A stretch of 11,026 bases of DNA, taken from the NCBI GenBank assembly GCA_900548955.1, contig URMQ01000048.1, positions 1 through 11,026 of the forward strand, written 5' to 3'. The DNA is from an uncultured Eggerthella sp. GTDB lineage: Bacteria; Actinomycetota; Coriobacteriia; Coriobacteriales; Eggerthellaceae. The notes under the pieces are model-generated. The model ran no database searches. It saw nothing but the letters and a program-made list of their open reading frames with translations, and was not told the origin of the DNA. The position numbers and the translations under genes are program-made. This document shows positions 1-5,819 of this stretch, one piece after another (the stretch's first letter is position 1; the number at the start of each line of letters is the position of its first letter).

Positions 1-85
1 TCAGTTCAGAACGGACAGCACGATTACGCATGCGTGCTTTTTCATTAGTAATAATTCGCTTCTTTTGACTTTTAATGTTCGCCAC
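1..85 (-). CDS. rpsT: 30S ribosomal protein S20, N-terminal part (truncated by window edge)
   Basis: Reading the minus strand from a GTG at 85-83 gives 28 codons beginning MANIKSQKKRIITNEKARMR, the highly basic N-terminus typical of bacterial S20, a primary 16S rRNA-binding protein of the small subunit. The rest of the gene lies beyond base 1. The start is supported by a strong Shine-Dalgarno GGAGG on the minus strand (97-93), seven bases before the GTG. The gene is divergent from lepA, with a 227-base shared control region. In several bacteria S20 synthesis is tuned through its mRNA leader, and a small hairpin (134-149) lies in the expected leader here. Identity is confident from the N-terminal motif; the GTG start is also well supported. 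Confidence 0.93.
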   Translation of the reverse strand, partial: MANIKSQKKRIITNEKARMRNRAVRSEL

Positions 86-133
86 GTTTTATCCTCCATA
101 TAATTACTTTTCTGTAGACGAAAGCCTTAGAAT

Positions 134-149
134 CGTATCACAAGATACG
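134..149 (-). promoter_or_regulatory. Small hairpin in the putative rpsT mRNA leader
   Basis: CGTATC and GATACG form a perfect 6-bp stem around a 4-base loop (TTGT in the rpsT sense), about 50-65 bases before the rpsT start. It is not followed by a T-run in either direction, so it is not a terminator. A leader element for S20 autoregulation is possible but unproven; a short dyad like this could also be chance. Confidence 0.3.
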
Positions 150-207
150 GAATGTGCACAGTCGCATATCATAAATTGTGCGCAAATTAGCAGAGCTTTC
201 GCATAAG

Positions 208-226
208 TAGGGTAGAATCTACCCTA
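208..226. promoter_or_regulatory. Perfect 19-bp palindrome, candidate operator
   Basis: TAGGGTAGAATCTACCCTA is a 9+1+9 perfect inverted repeat lying mid-way between the divergent rpsT and lepA starts. It is more GC-rich than its surroundings and has no adjacent T-tract, so a dimeric repressor or activator site is likelier than a terminator. It does not match the CIRCE, LexA, Rex or NrdR consensus as I know them. The regulator is unknown. Confidence 0.5.
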
Positions 227-249
227 ACTTTAGTCTAAAACCGTATTAT

Positions 250-263
250 ATACATTTATGTAT
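250..263. repeat. Short 6+2+6 dyad upstream of lepA
   Basis: ATACAT and ATGTAT flank a TT centre, 50 bases before the lepA start and next to a -10-like AT-rich string. In such AT-rich sequence a dyad of this size may be chance. Confidence 0.25.
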
Positions 264-312
264 TCGCTCGTAAAAGCAATATTTATAACCGTTAACCAGT
301 GAATAGGAAATT

Positions 313-2118
313 ATGGCGCTCGATCCTCAATACATACGAAATTTTTCCATCATCGCTCATATTGACCACGGAAAATCTACGCTTTCTGACCGTATCCTAG
401 AAATGACCGAAACGGTATCTAAGCGTGATATGAAAGACCAAGTCCTTGATTCAATGGACATTGAACGTGAACGCGGCATCACTATCAAAAGTCAGGCAGT
501 TCGTGTTGATTACCGTGCAGATGATGGGCAGCTTTACCATTTCAATTTAATTGATACGCCAGGTCATGTTGACTTTACCTATGAAGTATCTCGTTCTCTT
601 GCAGCCTGTGAAGGCGCTGTACTGGTTGTTGATGCAACACAAGGTATTGAGGCGCAAACTGTCGCTAATGCCATGATGGCTATGAACGCCAATCTTGAAA
701 TTGTTCCTTTGATCAACAAGATTGACCTTCCTGCGGCAGAGCCTGAACGAGTGCGTGAAGAAATCGAAGAAGGGCTTGCTATACCAGCTGATGATGCTAT
801 TTTAGCGAGTGGTAAAACAGGGCAAGGGGTTCATGATTTACTTGAATCAATTGTGTACAACATCCCTCATCCTGAAGGCGATCCCGAAGCTCCACTTTCT
901 GCTTTAATTTTCGACTCATATTTTGATGCGTACAGGGGTGTTGTAGCGCTTGTTCGCATTGTTAATGGCTCTTTGCGTAAAGGCCAATCAATTCGTATGA
1001 TGGCTACGAATACGGTTGCTCTTGTAGAAGAAGTTGGTGTACGTCGCCCTACTGAAGTTCCGGCAGACGAATTAGGTGTTGGCGAAGTTGGATATTTGGT
1101 TACGGGGTTAAAAGATCCCTCTCAGGTAAAGGTTGGTGACACGATTACCTTAGAAAAAGGAGGATGTAGCGAACCGCTTCCAGGTTATCGTGACGTTAAA
1201 CCTATGGTATACACTGGCTTGTTCCCTATAGAGGGCGACCAATATGAAGATTTAAAAGACGCTCTAGAAAAACTTTCCTTAAACGATCCGGCATTAGTGT
1301 ACGAAGCAGAAAACAGTCATGCACTTGGTTTTGGCTTCCGTGTAGGATTTTTAGGACTTCTTCATATGGAGGTAATCAAAGAACGTCTTGAACGTGAATT
1401 TGGACTGGATCTATTAGCAACTGCACCTTCAGTGGAATATCACGTTTTTAAAACAGATGGAACTATGATTTCTCTTCATTCGCCACAAGATATGCCTGAT
1501 GCAAGTGAAATTCAGCATATCGAAGAACCGTATTTAAAAGCAAAGATTCTCATTCCGCCAGATTACGTTGGTGCCGTTATGGAACTAACGGTATCTCGTC
1601 GTGGTGAGTTTAAAACCATGAACTATCTCAATACCACCACGGTAGAAATGTTATGGGAAATTCCACTTTCAGAACTCATTATGGACTACTTTGATCAGCT
1701 CAAAAGTAGAACCAAAGGCTATGCATCCCTTGACTATGATTTTGACGAATATAAACCATCTAAGTTGGTTAAACTTGACATTTTGTTATCAGGTAAGCCA
1801 ATCGACGCTTTATCGTTTATTGTTCATACTGATAAAGCATATGATCGTGGTCGTGTTTTAACGGAAAAATTGAAAGAAATAATTCCACGTCAAATGTTTG
1901 AAGTACCAATTCAGGCTGCGGTTGGATCGCGGGTATTGTCTAGGCAAACCGTTCGTGCCCTCCGAAAGGACGTTTTAGCCAAGTGTTATGGTGGAGACAT
2001 TTCTCGAAAGCGTAAGCTGTTAGAGAAGCAGAAAAAGGGCAAAAAACGCATGAAGAGCATTGGTAATGTTGAAGTACCTCAAGAAGCATTTATGGCCATC
2101 TTGAAGGTGGATGAATAG
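313..2118 (+). CDS. lepA: Elongation factor 4 (LepA), ribosome-associated translational GTPase
   Basis: The 601-residue length matches the LepA family. The GTPase domain shows G1 AHIDHGKST at residues 15-23, the switch I segment RERGITIKSQ at 53-61, G3 DTPGH at 81-85 and G4 NKID at 135-138. LepA-specific regions follow: an EF-G-like domain V around residues 400-480 and the lysine-rich C-terminal domain (KKGKKRMKSIGNVEVPQEAF) that reaches into the ribosomal A site. It binds 70S ribosomes or initiation complexes and has been linked to back-translocation and 30S biogenesis. The start is the first ATG after AGGA at 305-308. Its stop codon overlaps the Shine-Dalgarno of the next small gene, suggesting co-expression. 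No residue looks abnormal. Confidence 0.98.
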   Translation: MALDPQYIRNFSIIAHIDHGKSTLSDRILEMTETVSKRDMKDQVLDSMDIERERGITIKSQAVRVDYRADDGQLYHFNLIDTPGHVDFTYEVSRSLAACEGAVLVVDATQGIEAQTVANAMMAMNANLEIVPLINKIDLPAAEPERVREEIEEGLAIPADDAILASGKTGQGVHDLLESIVYNIPHPEGDPEAPLSALIFDSYFDAYRGVVALVRIVNGSLRKGQSIRMMATNTVALVEEVGVRRPTEVPADELGVGEVGYLVTGLKDPSQVKVGDTITLEKGGCSEPLPGYRDVKPMVYTGLFPIEGDQYEDLKDALEKLSLNDPALVYEAENSHALGFGFRVGFLGLLHMEVIKERLEREFGLDLLATAPSVEYHVFKTDGTMISLHSPQDMPDASEIQHIEEPYLKAKILIPPDYVGAVMELTVSRRGEFKTMNYLNTTTVEMLWEIPLSELIMDYFDQLKSRTKGYASLDYDFDEYKPSKLVKLDILLSGKPIDALSFIVHTDKAYDRGRVLTEKLKEIIPRQMFEVPIQAAVGSRVLSRQTVRALRKDVLAKCYGGDISRKRKLLEKQKKGKKRMKSIGNVEVPQEAFMAILKVDE

Positions 2119-2127
2119 GATAGCTAG

Positions 2128-2331
2128 ATGGCGAAACATCCAAAAGAAGAATACGATTGGCTCAACGATCCCTTTGATGAAAAGAAGCTTGCTAAAGAAC
2201 GCGAAGAGTCGCGTATGTCAACAGGCGGGAAAATAGGCATTGGGTGTGGATGCGCTGTTGCCCTCATTGTTGCATTAGGTATTGTTGTATTTTTTGTTGG
2301 TTCTTTAGCCGGATTAGGTCTGTCTATTTAG
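2128..2331 (+). CDS. Small single-pass membrane protein of unknown function
   Basis: This 67-residue protein matches no family I recognise. Residues 1-30 are strongly charged and hydrophilic, with acidic, lysine and arginine clusters; residues 37-60 are a continuous hydrophobic glycine/valine/alanine-rich helix preceded by GGK, and the protein ends a few residues later. This suggests a cytoplasmic N-terminus and a C-terminal anchor. Two cysteines (40 and 42, in GCGC) sit at the membrane boundary, but there is no lipobox at a suitable place. The start is supported by AGGA at 2117-2120, seven bases upstream and inside the lepA stop region, so translation is probably coupled to lepA. The gene ends in tandem stop codons (TAGTAGTAA). 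An alternative start at Met30 would leave mainly the membrane helix. The good ribosome site, distinct composition and operon position support it as real. Confidence 0.75.
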   Translation: MAKHPKEEYDWLNDPFDEKKLAKEREESRMSTGGKIGIGCGCAVALIVALGIVVFFVGSLAGLGLSI

Positions 2332-2356
2332 TAGTAATAATCTGAAAATTATCGCT

Positions 2357-2392
2357 AAGCACTAAGTTGATAACAACCATTAAATAGTGCTT
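2357..2392. repeat. 8-bp inverted repeat between the small membrane gene and dusB
   Basis: AAGCACTA (2357-2364) and TAGTGCTT (2385-2392) are perfectly complementary. The 20-base loop holds a second small stem, GTTG and CAAC around ATAA (2366-2377). Only weak T-richness follows (GTATT), so a classical rho-independent terminator is not supported. It could be a weak terminator, an mRNA-stability hairpin or chance. Confidence 0.35.
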
Positions 2393-2434
2393 GTATTACA
2401 GGGATGTAAGCATTTCTAGGTAGTATTGGGTGTT

Positions 2435-3412
2435 ATGAGCGAATCACTGTTCGATAATCGAAAAATCGTTTTGGCTCCTATGGCGGGAGTAGGGGATGAA
2501 GTGTTTCGTGAGCTATGTCGCGAACTTGGTGCACAACTTACCTACACTGAAATGGTATCTGCAAAAGCGCTTAGTTATGCCAATAAGAAAACCGCCAACT
2601 TGCTCACGCTATCTGATGTAGAAGATAAAGTGAGTGTTCAACTCTTCGGACATGAACCATCCACGATGGTAAGCCAAGCTGCCTGGGTAGAACAAAGTTT
2701 GGGTGATCGATTGTTTGCTATCGACATCAATATGGGTTGTCCTGCTCGAAAAATCGCAGGTAAAGGAGACGGGGCAGCTTTAATGCGCGATCCAGAATTA
2801 GCTAGTTCTATCGTATGTGCCATCTATAAAACGGTGAGTTGCCCGGTAACGGTAAAATTTCGTCGGGGTTTTGAGCTAGATAATGAAACTGCCGTTGAAT
2901 TTGGCAAACGCATGGAAGCCGCAGGAGCAAGTGCGGTAGCTATTCATGGACGGTATGCACAACAGTTTTATCGCGGAAACGCTGACTGGAACATCATTGC
3001 ACGGTGCAAAGAGGCGCTTTCCATACCGGTAATTGGCAACGGAGATATAACTAATGGCGAGCGTGCTCTTGCCATGATTGAGCAAACTAAGTGCGATGCC
3101 ATCATGGTAGGACGGGGAGCGCAAGGTTATCCTTGGATTTTTAAAGATATTGCTTCGCGGTTGTCAGGAGGTTCTGGATATGCAGGGCCAACTCCAGCAG
3201 AAAAAATGGCATTAGCTACACGACATGCAAAAATGCTTTCAGAACGAAGTGGTAGAAATATTGTTCGCATGAGAAAACATGCTATGTGGTATGTGGCGGG
3301 GACTAAAGATGCCGCAGCCACACGAAGAAAGATAAATAATGCAGTAACATTCGAAGATTTTGCTGAAATCTTCGAACAAGCTCGAATTCTTACAGAAGCA
3401 ATTCAAGACTAA
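2435..3412 (+). CDS. dusB: tRNA-dihydrouridine synthase, DusB-like
   Basis: The 325-residue protein is an FMN-dependent TIM-barrel enzyme that reduces specific uridines in tRNA to dihydrouridine using NADPH. It shows the Dus signatures in order: APMAGV at residues 14-19, NMGCP with the catalytic cysteine at 102, VTVKFR with the FMN-contacting lysine at 141, the IHGR histidine at 171, GNGDI at 201-205 and GRGAQG at 226-231 for flavin phosphate binding. A helical tRNA-binding C-terminal domain follows from about residue 250. I choose ATG 2435. An in-frame TTG at 2426 has AGGT nearby and would add three residues (MGV), so the exact start is uncertain, but the Dus fold begins after both. The gene sits 103 bases downstream of the small membrane gene and probably has its own promoter, which I could not identify. 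The family is certain; the DusB subgroup is inferred. Confidence 0.93.
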   Translation: MSESLFDNRKIVLAPMAGVGDEVFRELCRELGAQLTYTEMVSAKALSYANKKTANLLTLSDVEDKVSVQLFGHEPSTMVSQAAWVEQSLGDRLFAIDINMGCPARKIAGKGDGAALMRDPELASSIVCAIYKTVSCPVTVKFRRGFELDNETAVEFGKRMEAAGASAVAIHGRYAQQFYRGNADWNIIARCKEALSIPVIGNGDITNGERALAMIEQTKCDAIMVGRGAQGYPWIFKDIASRLSGGSGYAGPTPAEKMALATRHAKMLSERSGRNIVRMRKHAMWYVAGTKDAAATRRKINNAVTFEDFAEIFEQARILTEAIQD

Positions 3413-3417
3413 ACGCA

Positions 3418-3490
3418 TGATAGATCAATTATTGATCTGCCTGGTATAACAATTATTGATCTGCCTGGTATAACAATTATTGATCTATCA
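3418..3490. repeat. Palindrome expanded by two 24-bp tandem repeats
   Basis: The outer arms TGATAGATCAAT (3418-3429) and ATTGATCTATCA (3479-3490) are perfect 12-bp inverted repeats. Between them lie a single T (3430) and two exact, adjacent 24-bp copies (3431-3454 and 3455-3478), each beginning ATTGATCT, containing TGGTATAAC and ending AATT. If both copies are removed, the remainder is a perfect 12+1+12 palindrome. The first copy also makes a local 8+1+8 dyad at 3422-3438, and CAATTATTG recurs at 3426, 3450 and 3474. The structure begins six bases after the dusB stop codon and ends 45 bases before hemW. It is not followed by a T-run. It could be a multi-site operator, an mRNA 3' structure for dusB, or a slippage-generated expansion. 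Confidence 0.85.
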
Positions 3491-3509
3491 GTTAAAGTGC
3501 TAGCATAAT
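3480..3509 (+). promoter_or_regulatory. Candidate sigma-A-type promoter for hemW
   Basis: TTGATC (3480-3485, four of six matches to TTGACA) and CATAAT (3504-3509, five of six to TATAAT) are separated by 18 bases, placing transcription start about 20 bases before the hemW ATG. The -35 lies inside the right arm of the 3418-3490 palindrome, so a protein bound there would be expected to affect this promoter. The boxes are seen; promoter activity is inferred. Confidence 0.45.
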
Positions 3510-3535
3510 CTTGCAAACAATGAAATGAAGTACAT

Positions 3536-4648
3536 ATGAACACCTGGGATCCCTATCAAGCACTATATATTCATATTCCTTTTTGCAAACAGCGCTGCAA
3601 CTATTGTGACTTTACTACACAAGCCATTTATCAGGACAGCCCTATAATCGACGAATATCTTGATCGCTTAATATCTGAAATTAGAATGCATTCGAATAAT
3701 GGTCTTTTAGGCTCCATTCAAACGGTCTACTTAGGTGGAGGAACCCCATCGTATATTGGCAACAAACGCTTGTCTTCGTTGTTATACGCGCTTTCAGTTT
3801 CTATGCATCTTACCCCTGAAGTAGAGTGCACTCTAGAAGCAAATCCCGATAGTTTAACTTCAGCTATGGTTAAAGACCTCTACGCATTAGGGGTGAATCG
3901 CATATCTCTTGGAGTTCAAAGTTTTGACGATAGGCTACTTGCAGTATTAGGAAGAATTCACTCTTCAGATGATGCAAAAGTAGCGATAGATCGTGCTCAC
4001 CAACGTTTCACCAATGTAAGTATAGACTTGATGTGTGGTTTACCCGGTCAAACAGAAGAAAGTTTCCAAAATGATCTTGAAGAAGCACTATCGCTAGGAG
4101 TGACCCATATAAGTGTTTACCCTTTGACTATCGAAGAAGGCACACCATTTGATGCGTTATGTAACCAAGGTAAGCTTACCTTTGATGAAGATCTCGGTGC
4201 GCAATTAATGGATTTAGCTTCCTCCTATCTAACATCTAAAGGAATGCTTCACTATGAAGTAGCAAGTTATGCCTTTGAGGGCTATGAATCTCGTCACAAT
4301 AGTGCGTATTGGAATGGAATTCCTTATTTGGGGCTTGGCACTGGTGCCGTAAGCATGCGCCAAAACGAGCTGTGCCGTCAAAGGTTCACCGATAAGGAAA
4401 TTGAAGAAGAGCTTGATATTTTCCAAATGACTGCCGAAGATTTGATGCTTGGAATGCGTATGAGCAAAGGAATCGCTGACGAAGATATAGAAATTACTCA
4501 AATCCTTCTTCCCGAACTCCCAAATACCCTGTGTTCTTTAATGAAAGAAGGGTACGTGGTGCATGAAGATTACCGTTGGAAACCTACCCATAAAGGCTGG
4601 CTTTTCGGAAACCACCTGTATGGGGCTCTTCTAAACTTAGCTCCTTGA
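3536..4648 (+). CDS. hemW: HemW, radical SAM heme chaperone-like protein
   Basis: The 370-residue protein is close to the usual HemW length. The radical SAM cysteines are 17, 21 and 24 in HIPFCKQRCNYCDF; the residue after the aspartate is phenylalanine, not the extra cysteine of true coproporphyrinogen dehydrogenase HemN. GGGTPS is at 67-72 and the HNxxYW heme-binding motif of HemW is at 254-259 (HNSAYW), followed by YLGLGTGA. The C-terminal HemN domain occupies about residues 295-370. HemW-family proteins bind heme and deliver it to target proteins such as respiratory enzymes; older annotations call them oxygen-independent coproporphyrinogen III oxidase. The start is ATG 3536 with only a weak Shine-Dalgarno (GAAG), so translation may be modest. 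It lies between dusB and hrcA with its own control region on each side, in the lepA-hemW-hrcA order common in Gram-positive bacteria. Confidence 0.93.
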   Translation: MNTWDPYQALYIHIPFCKQRCNYCDFTTQAIYQDSPIIDEYLDRLISEIRMHSNNGLLGSIQTVYLGGGTPSYIGNKRLSSLLYALSVSMHLTPEVECTLEANPDSLTSAMVKDLYALGVNRISLGVQSFDDRLLAVLGRIHSSDDAKVAIDRAHQRFTNVSIDLMCGLPGQTEESFQNDLEEALSLGVTHISVYPLTIEEGTPFDALCNQGKLTFDEDLGAQLMDLASSYLTSKGMLHYEVASYAFEGYESRHNSAYWNGIPYLGLGTGAVSMRQNELCRQRFTDKEIEEELDIFQMTAEDLMLGMRMSKGIADEDIEITQILLPELPNTLCSLMKEGYVVHEDYRWKPTHKGWLFGNHLYGALLNLAP

Positions 4649-4722
4649 TACTACATGCCTTGAATATCTCACTTTATTTCTTTTAGTTTTATCACCAAAT
4701 AAGTAACATTCATGTGTGGGTA

Positions 4723-4749
4723 TTAGCACTCAAAGGCAGAGGCTGCTAA
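4723..4749 (+). promoter_or_regulatory. CIRCE operator (HrcA binding site)
   Basis: The left arm TTAGCACTC (4723-4731) matches the CIRCE consensus perfectly. After a 9-base spacer, the right arm GGCTGCTAA (4741-4749) matches the consensus GAGTGCTAA at seven of nine positions, differing at its second and third bases. Position, spacing and the downstream hrcA gene make this a confident autoregulatory HrcA site; the imperfect arm suggests weaker binding than a perfect CIRCE. Confidence 0.93.
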
Positions 4750-4752
4750 AAT
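4723..4752 (+). promoter_or_regulatory. Candidate hrcA promoter overlapping CIRCE
   Basis: TTAGCA (4723-4728, four of six matches to TTGACA) and TAAAAT (4747-4752, five of six to TATAAT) are 18 bases apart, and TGC just before the -10 gives an extended -10 (TGCTAAAAT). Both boxes are largely made of the CIRCE arms, so HrcA binding would directly occlude RNA polymerase. The start site would be near 4759, about 40 bases before the hrcA ATG. Inferred from sequence only. Confidence 0.6.
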
Positions 4753-4783
4753 GCGAAAGGATGATACTTTAGTCAAAGATGGT

Positions 4784-4791
4784 AAGGAGGT
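4784..4791 (+). promoter_or_regulatory. Strong ribosome binding site deciding the hrcA start
   Basis: AAGGAGGT lies six bases before ATG 4798. A possible GTG start at 4792 directly abuts this Shine-Dalgarno and would be too close to it, so the ATG is preferred. Confidence 0.8.
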
Positions 4792-4797
4792 GTGAAT

Positions 4798-5793
4798 ATG
4801 CTTTCAGATAGAAGGCGACTGGTTCTTCGTGCATTGATTGAAGAATATATAGCTCGTGCACTTCCTGTCGGATCCCGCACGTTAGTTGAACGATACAATT
4901 TAGGAATAAGTTCGGCTACGGTTCGTAGTGAGCTTTCCTTTTTAGAAGAAATGGGATACCTAACCCAACCCCACACCTCTGCAGGTAGAATTCCTACTGA
5001 TTATGGTTATAGAGCTTTCGTAGATGATCTCTTGCAAGATAACAATATTACAGCTGATGAAGCTACACTCTCTGAATTGCGCGATTGTGCAGGCGATTTA
5101 GATGATTTACTCGATAAAACTTCTCAAGCGCTTGCTCGATTAACTGATTGCATGACTATGCTTGTTCCGCCTAGGCTTCTTTCAGTTGATATACGTCTTA
5201 TTAATCTCGTTCCGCTTCCTACCCATCGTCTTCTCATTGTGATTGTTACTGAAGATGGTCAAGTATATGATCGTCAAATGGATTTACCGATCGATTGCAG
5301 TGAGGAAGCTATACGTGCAACCCAAGACTTAGTTAACAAAGTGCTTGTAGGTCATAACTTAACTTTTAACCAAGACACGTTGCCCTTTGACCTAGAGCAA
5401 ATCCACGATGATTTATTCCATATGGTTGTTGCTGAAATTATGACATGCTTACGTGATAAAAATGCCATCAAAGCTCATCCTTTAGGTATGTCTCATTTGC
5501 TCGGAAAACCAGAATTTAGTGATCCAACATGCTTATTACCTATCATTGAAGAACTTGAAGGTGATACACTTCTTCTTCGTGTTTTCGATGATGCGGTTCA
5601 ATCCGACAAGCCCGTTGTTCGTATCGGCCATGAAAACGATTCCGAGGCCCTTTCAAGTGTCTCAGTAATTGCTAATCGCTTTGGTCAAGACAGTCATCGT
5701 GGATTAATCGTTATCGTTGGACCTACACGTATGAATTATTCCAATGTAATTACTGCGGTACGTGCCGCTCAAAACATACTTAAAGATTTATGA
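4798..5793 (+). CDS. hrcA: Heat-inducible transcription repressor HrcA
   Basis: The 331-residue protein, counted from ATG 4798, has the HrcA layout. An N-terminal winged helix (about residues 1-75) contains the family signature GISSATVRSELSFLEEMGYLTQPHTSAGR followed by IPTDYGYR, and a GAF-like dimerisation domain with an inserted dimerising region fills the rest. HrcA dimers repress chaperone genes by binding CIRCE and depend on GroEL for activity in well-studied bacteria, which makes them a sensor of unfolded protein load. A CIRCE lies in its own promoter (4723-4749), indicating autoregulation. dnaJ follows after 26 bases with no grpE or dnaK, unlike the Firmicutes hrcA-grpE-dnaK-dnaJ operon and like actinobacterial hrcA-dnaJ pairs. 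The start four nucleotides into a wide AAGGAGGT site rules against the GTG at 4792. Confidence 0.96.
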   Translation: MLSDRRRLVLRALIEEYIARALPVGSRTLVERYNLGISSATVRSELSFLEEMGYLTQPHTSAGRIPTDYGYRAFVDDLLQDNNITADEATLSELRDCAGDLDDLLDKTSQALARLTDCMTMLVPPRLLSVDIRLINLVPLPTHRLLIVIVTEDGQVYDRQMDLPIDCSEEAIRATQDLVNKVLVGHNLTFNQDTLPFDLEQIHDDLFHMVVAEIMTCLRDKNAIKAHPLGMSHLLGKPEFSDPTCLLPIIEELEGDTLLLRVFDDAVQSDKPVVRIGHENDSEALSSVSVIANRFGQDSHRGLIVIVGPTRMNYSNVITAVRAAQNILKDL

Positions 5794-5819
5794 GATTCGA
5801 AAGGTAAGACTGACTTCCA

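Larger units (their letters stand above)
86..312. promoter_or_regulatory. Divergent rpsT-lepA control region
   Basis: This 227-base gene-free stretch must hold the promoters of both rpsT (leftward) and lepA (rightward). It is AT-rich and contains three dyads: a 6-bp hairpin at 134-149, a perfect 19-bp palindrome at 208-226 and a 6+2+6 dyad at 250-263. AT-rich -10-like strings occur on the plus strand (TATTAT 244-249, TATAAC 284-289) and on the minus strand (TATGAT 173-168). None is paired with a convincing -35 at 16-18 bases, so I do not assign either promoter. lepA has a modest Shine-Dalgarno (AGGA at 305-308) directly before its ATG. Confidence 0.6.
4649..4797. promoter_or_regulatory. hemW-hrcA intergenic control region
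   Basis: The first part (4649-4700) is T-rich on the plus strand but has no stem before the T-runs, so I see no clear terminator for hemW. The second part carries the CIRCE operator and promoter for hrcA and a strong ribosome binding site. Nothing suggests a small gene. Confidence 0.6.

Noticed and set aside
2426..2434. TTG start for dusB
   Set aside because: Would add only three residues with a rare start codon; ATG 2435 is preferred although its ribosome site is not strong.
3442..3474. TGGTATAAC in each 24-bp repeat as tandem extended -10 promoters
   Set aside because: No -35-like box occurs at 16-18 bases from either copy, so they are mentioned only as possible and not annotated as promoters.
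3426..3486. Three spaced copies of CAATTATTGATCT as a mini CRISPR array
   Set aside because: The whole 24-bp unit is repeated, so there are no unique spacers; no cas genes are nearby.
3536..4648. Oxygen-independent coproporphyrinogen dehydrogenase HemN
   Set aside because: The cysteine motif lacks the fourth cysteine of HemN and the protein has the HNxxYW motif of HemW.
4664..4690. T-rich stretch after hemW as a terminator
   Set aside because: I could not find an inverted repeat directly upstream.
4792..4797. GTG start for hrcA at 4792
   Set aside because: It directly abuts the AAGGAGGT ribosome site; ATG 4798 has proper spacing.
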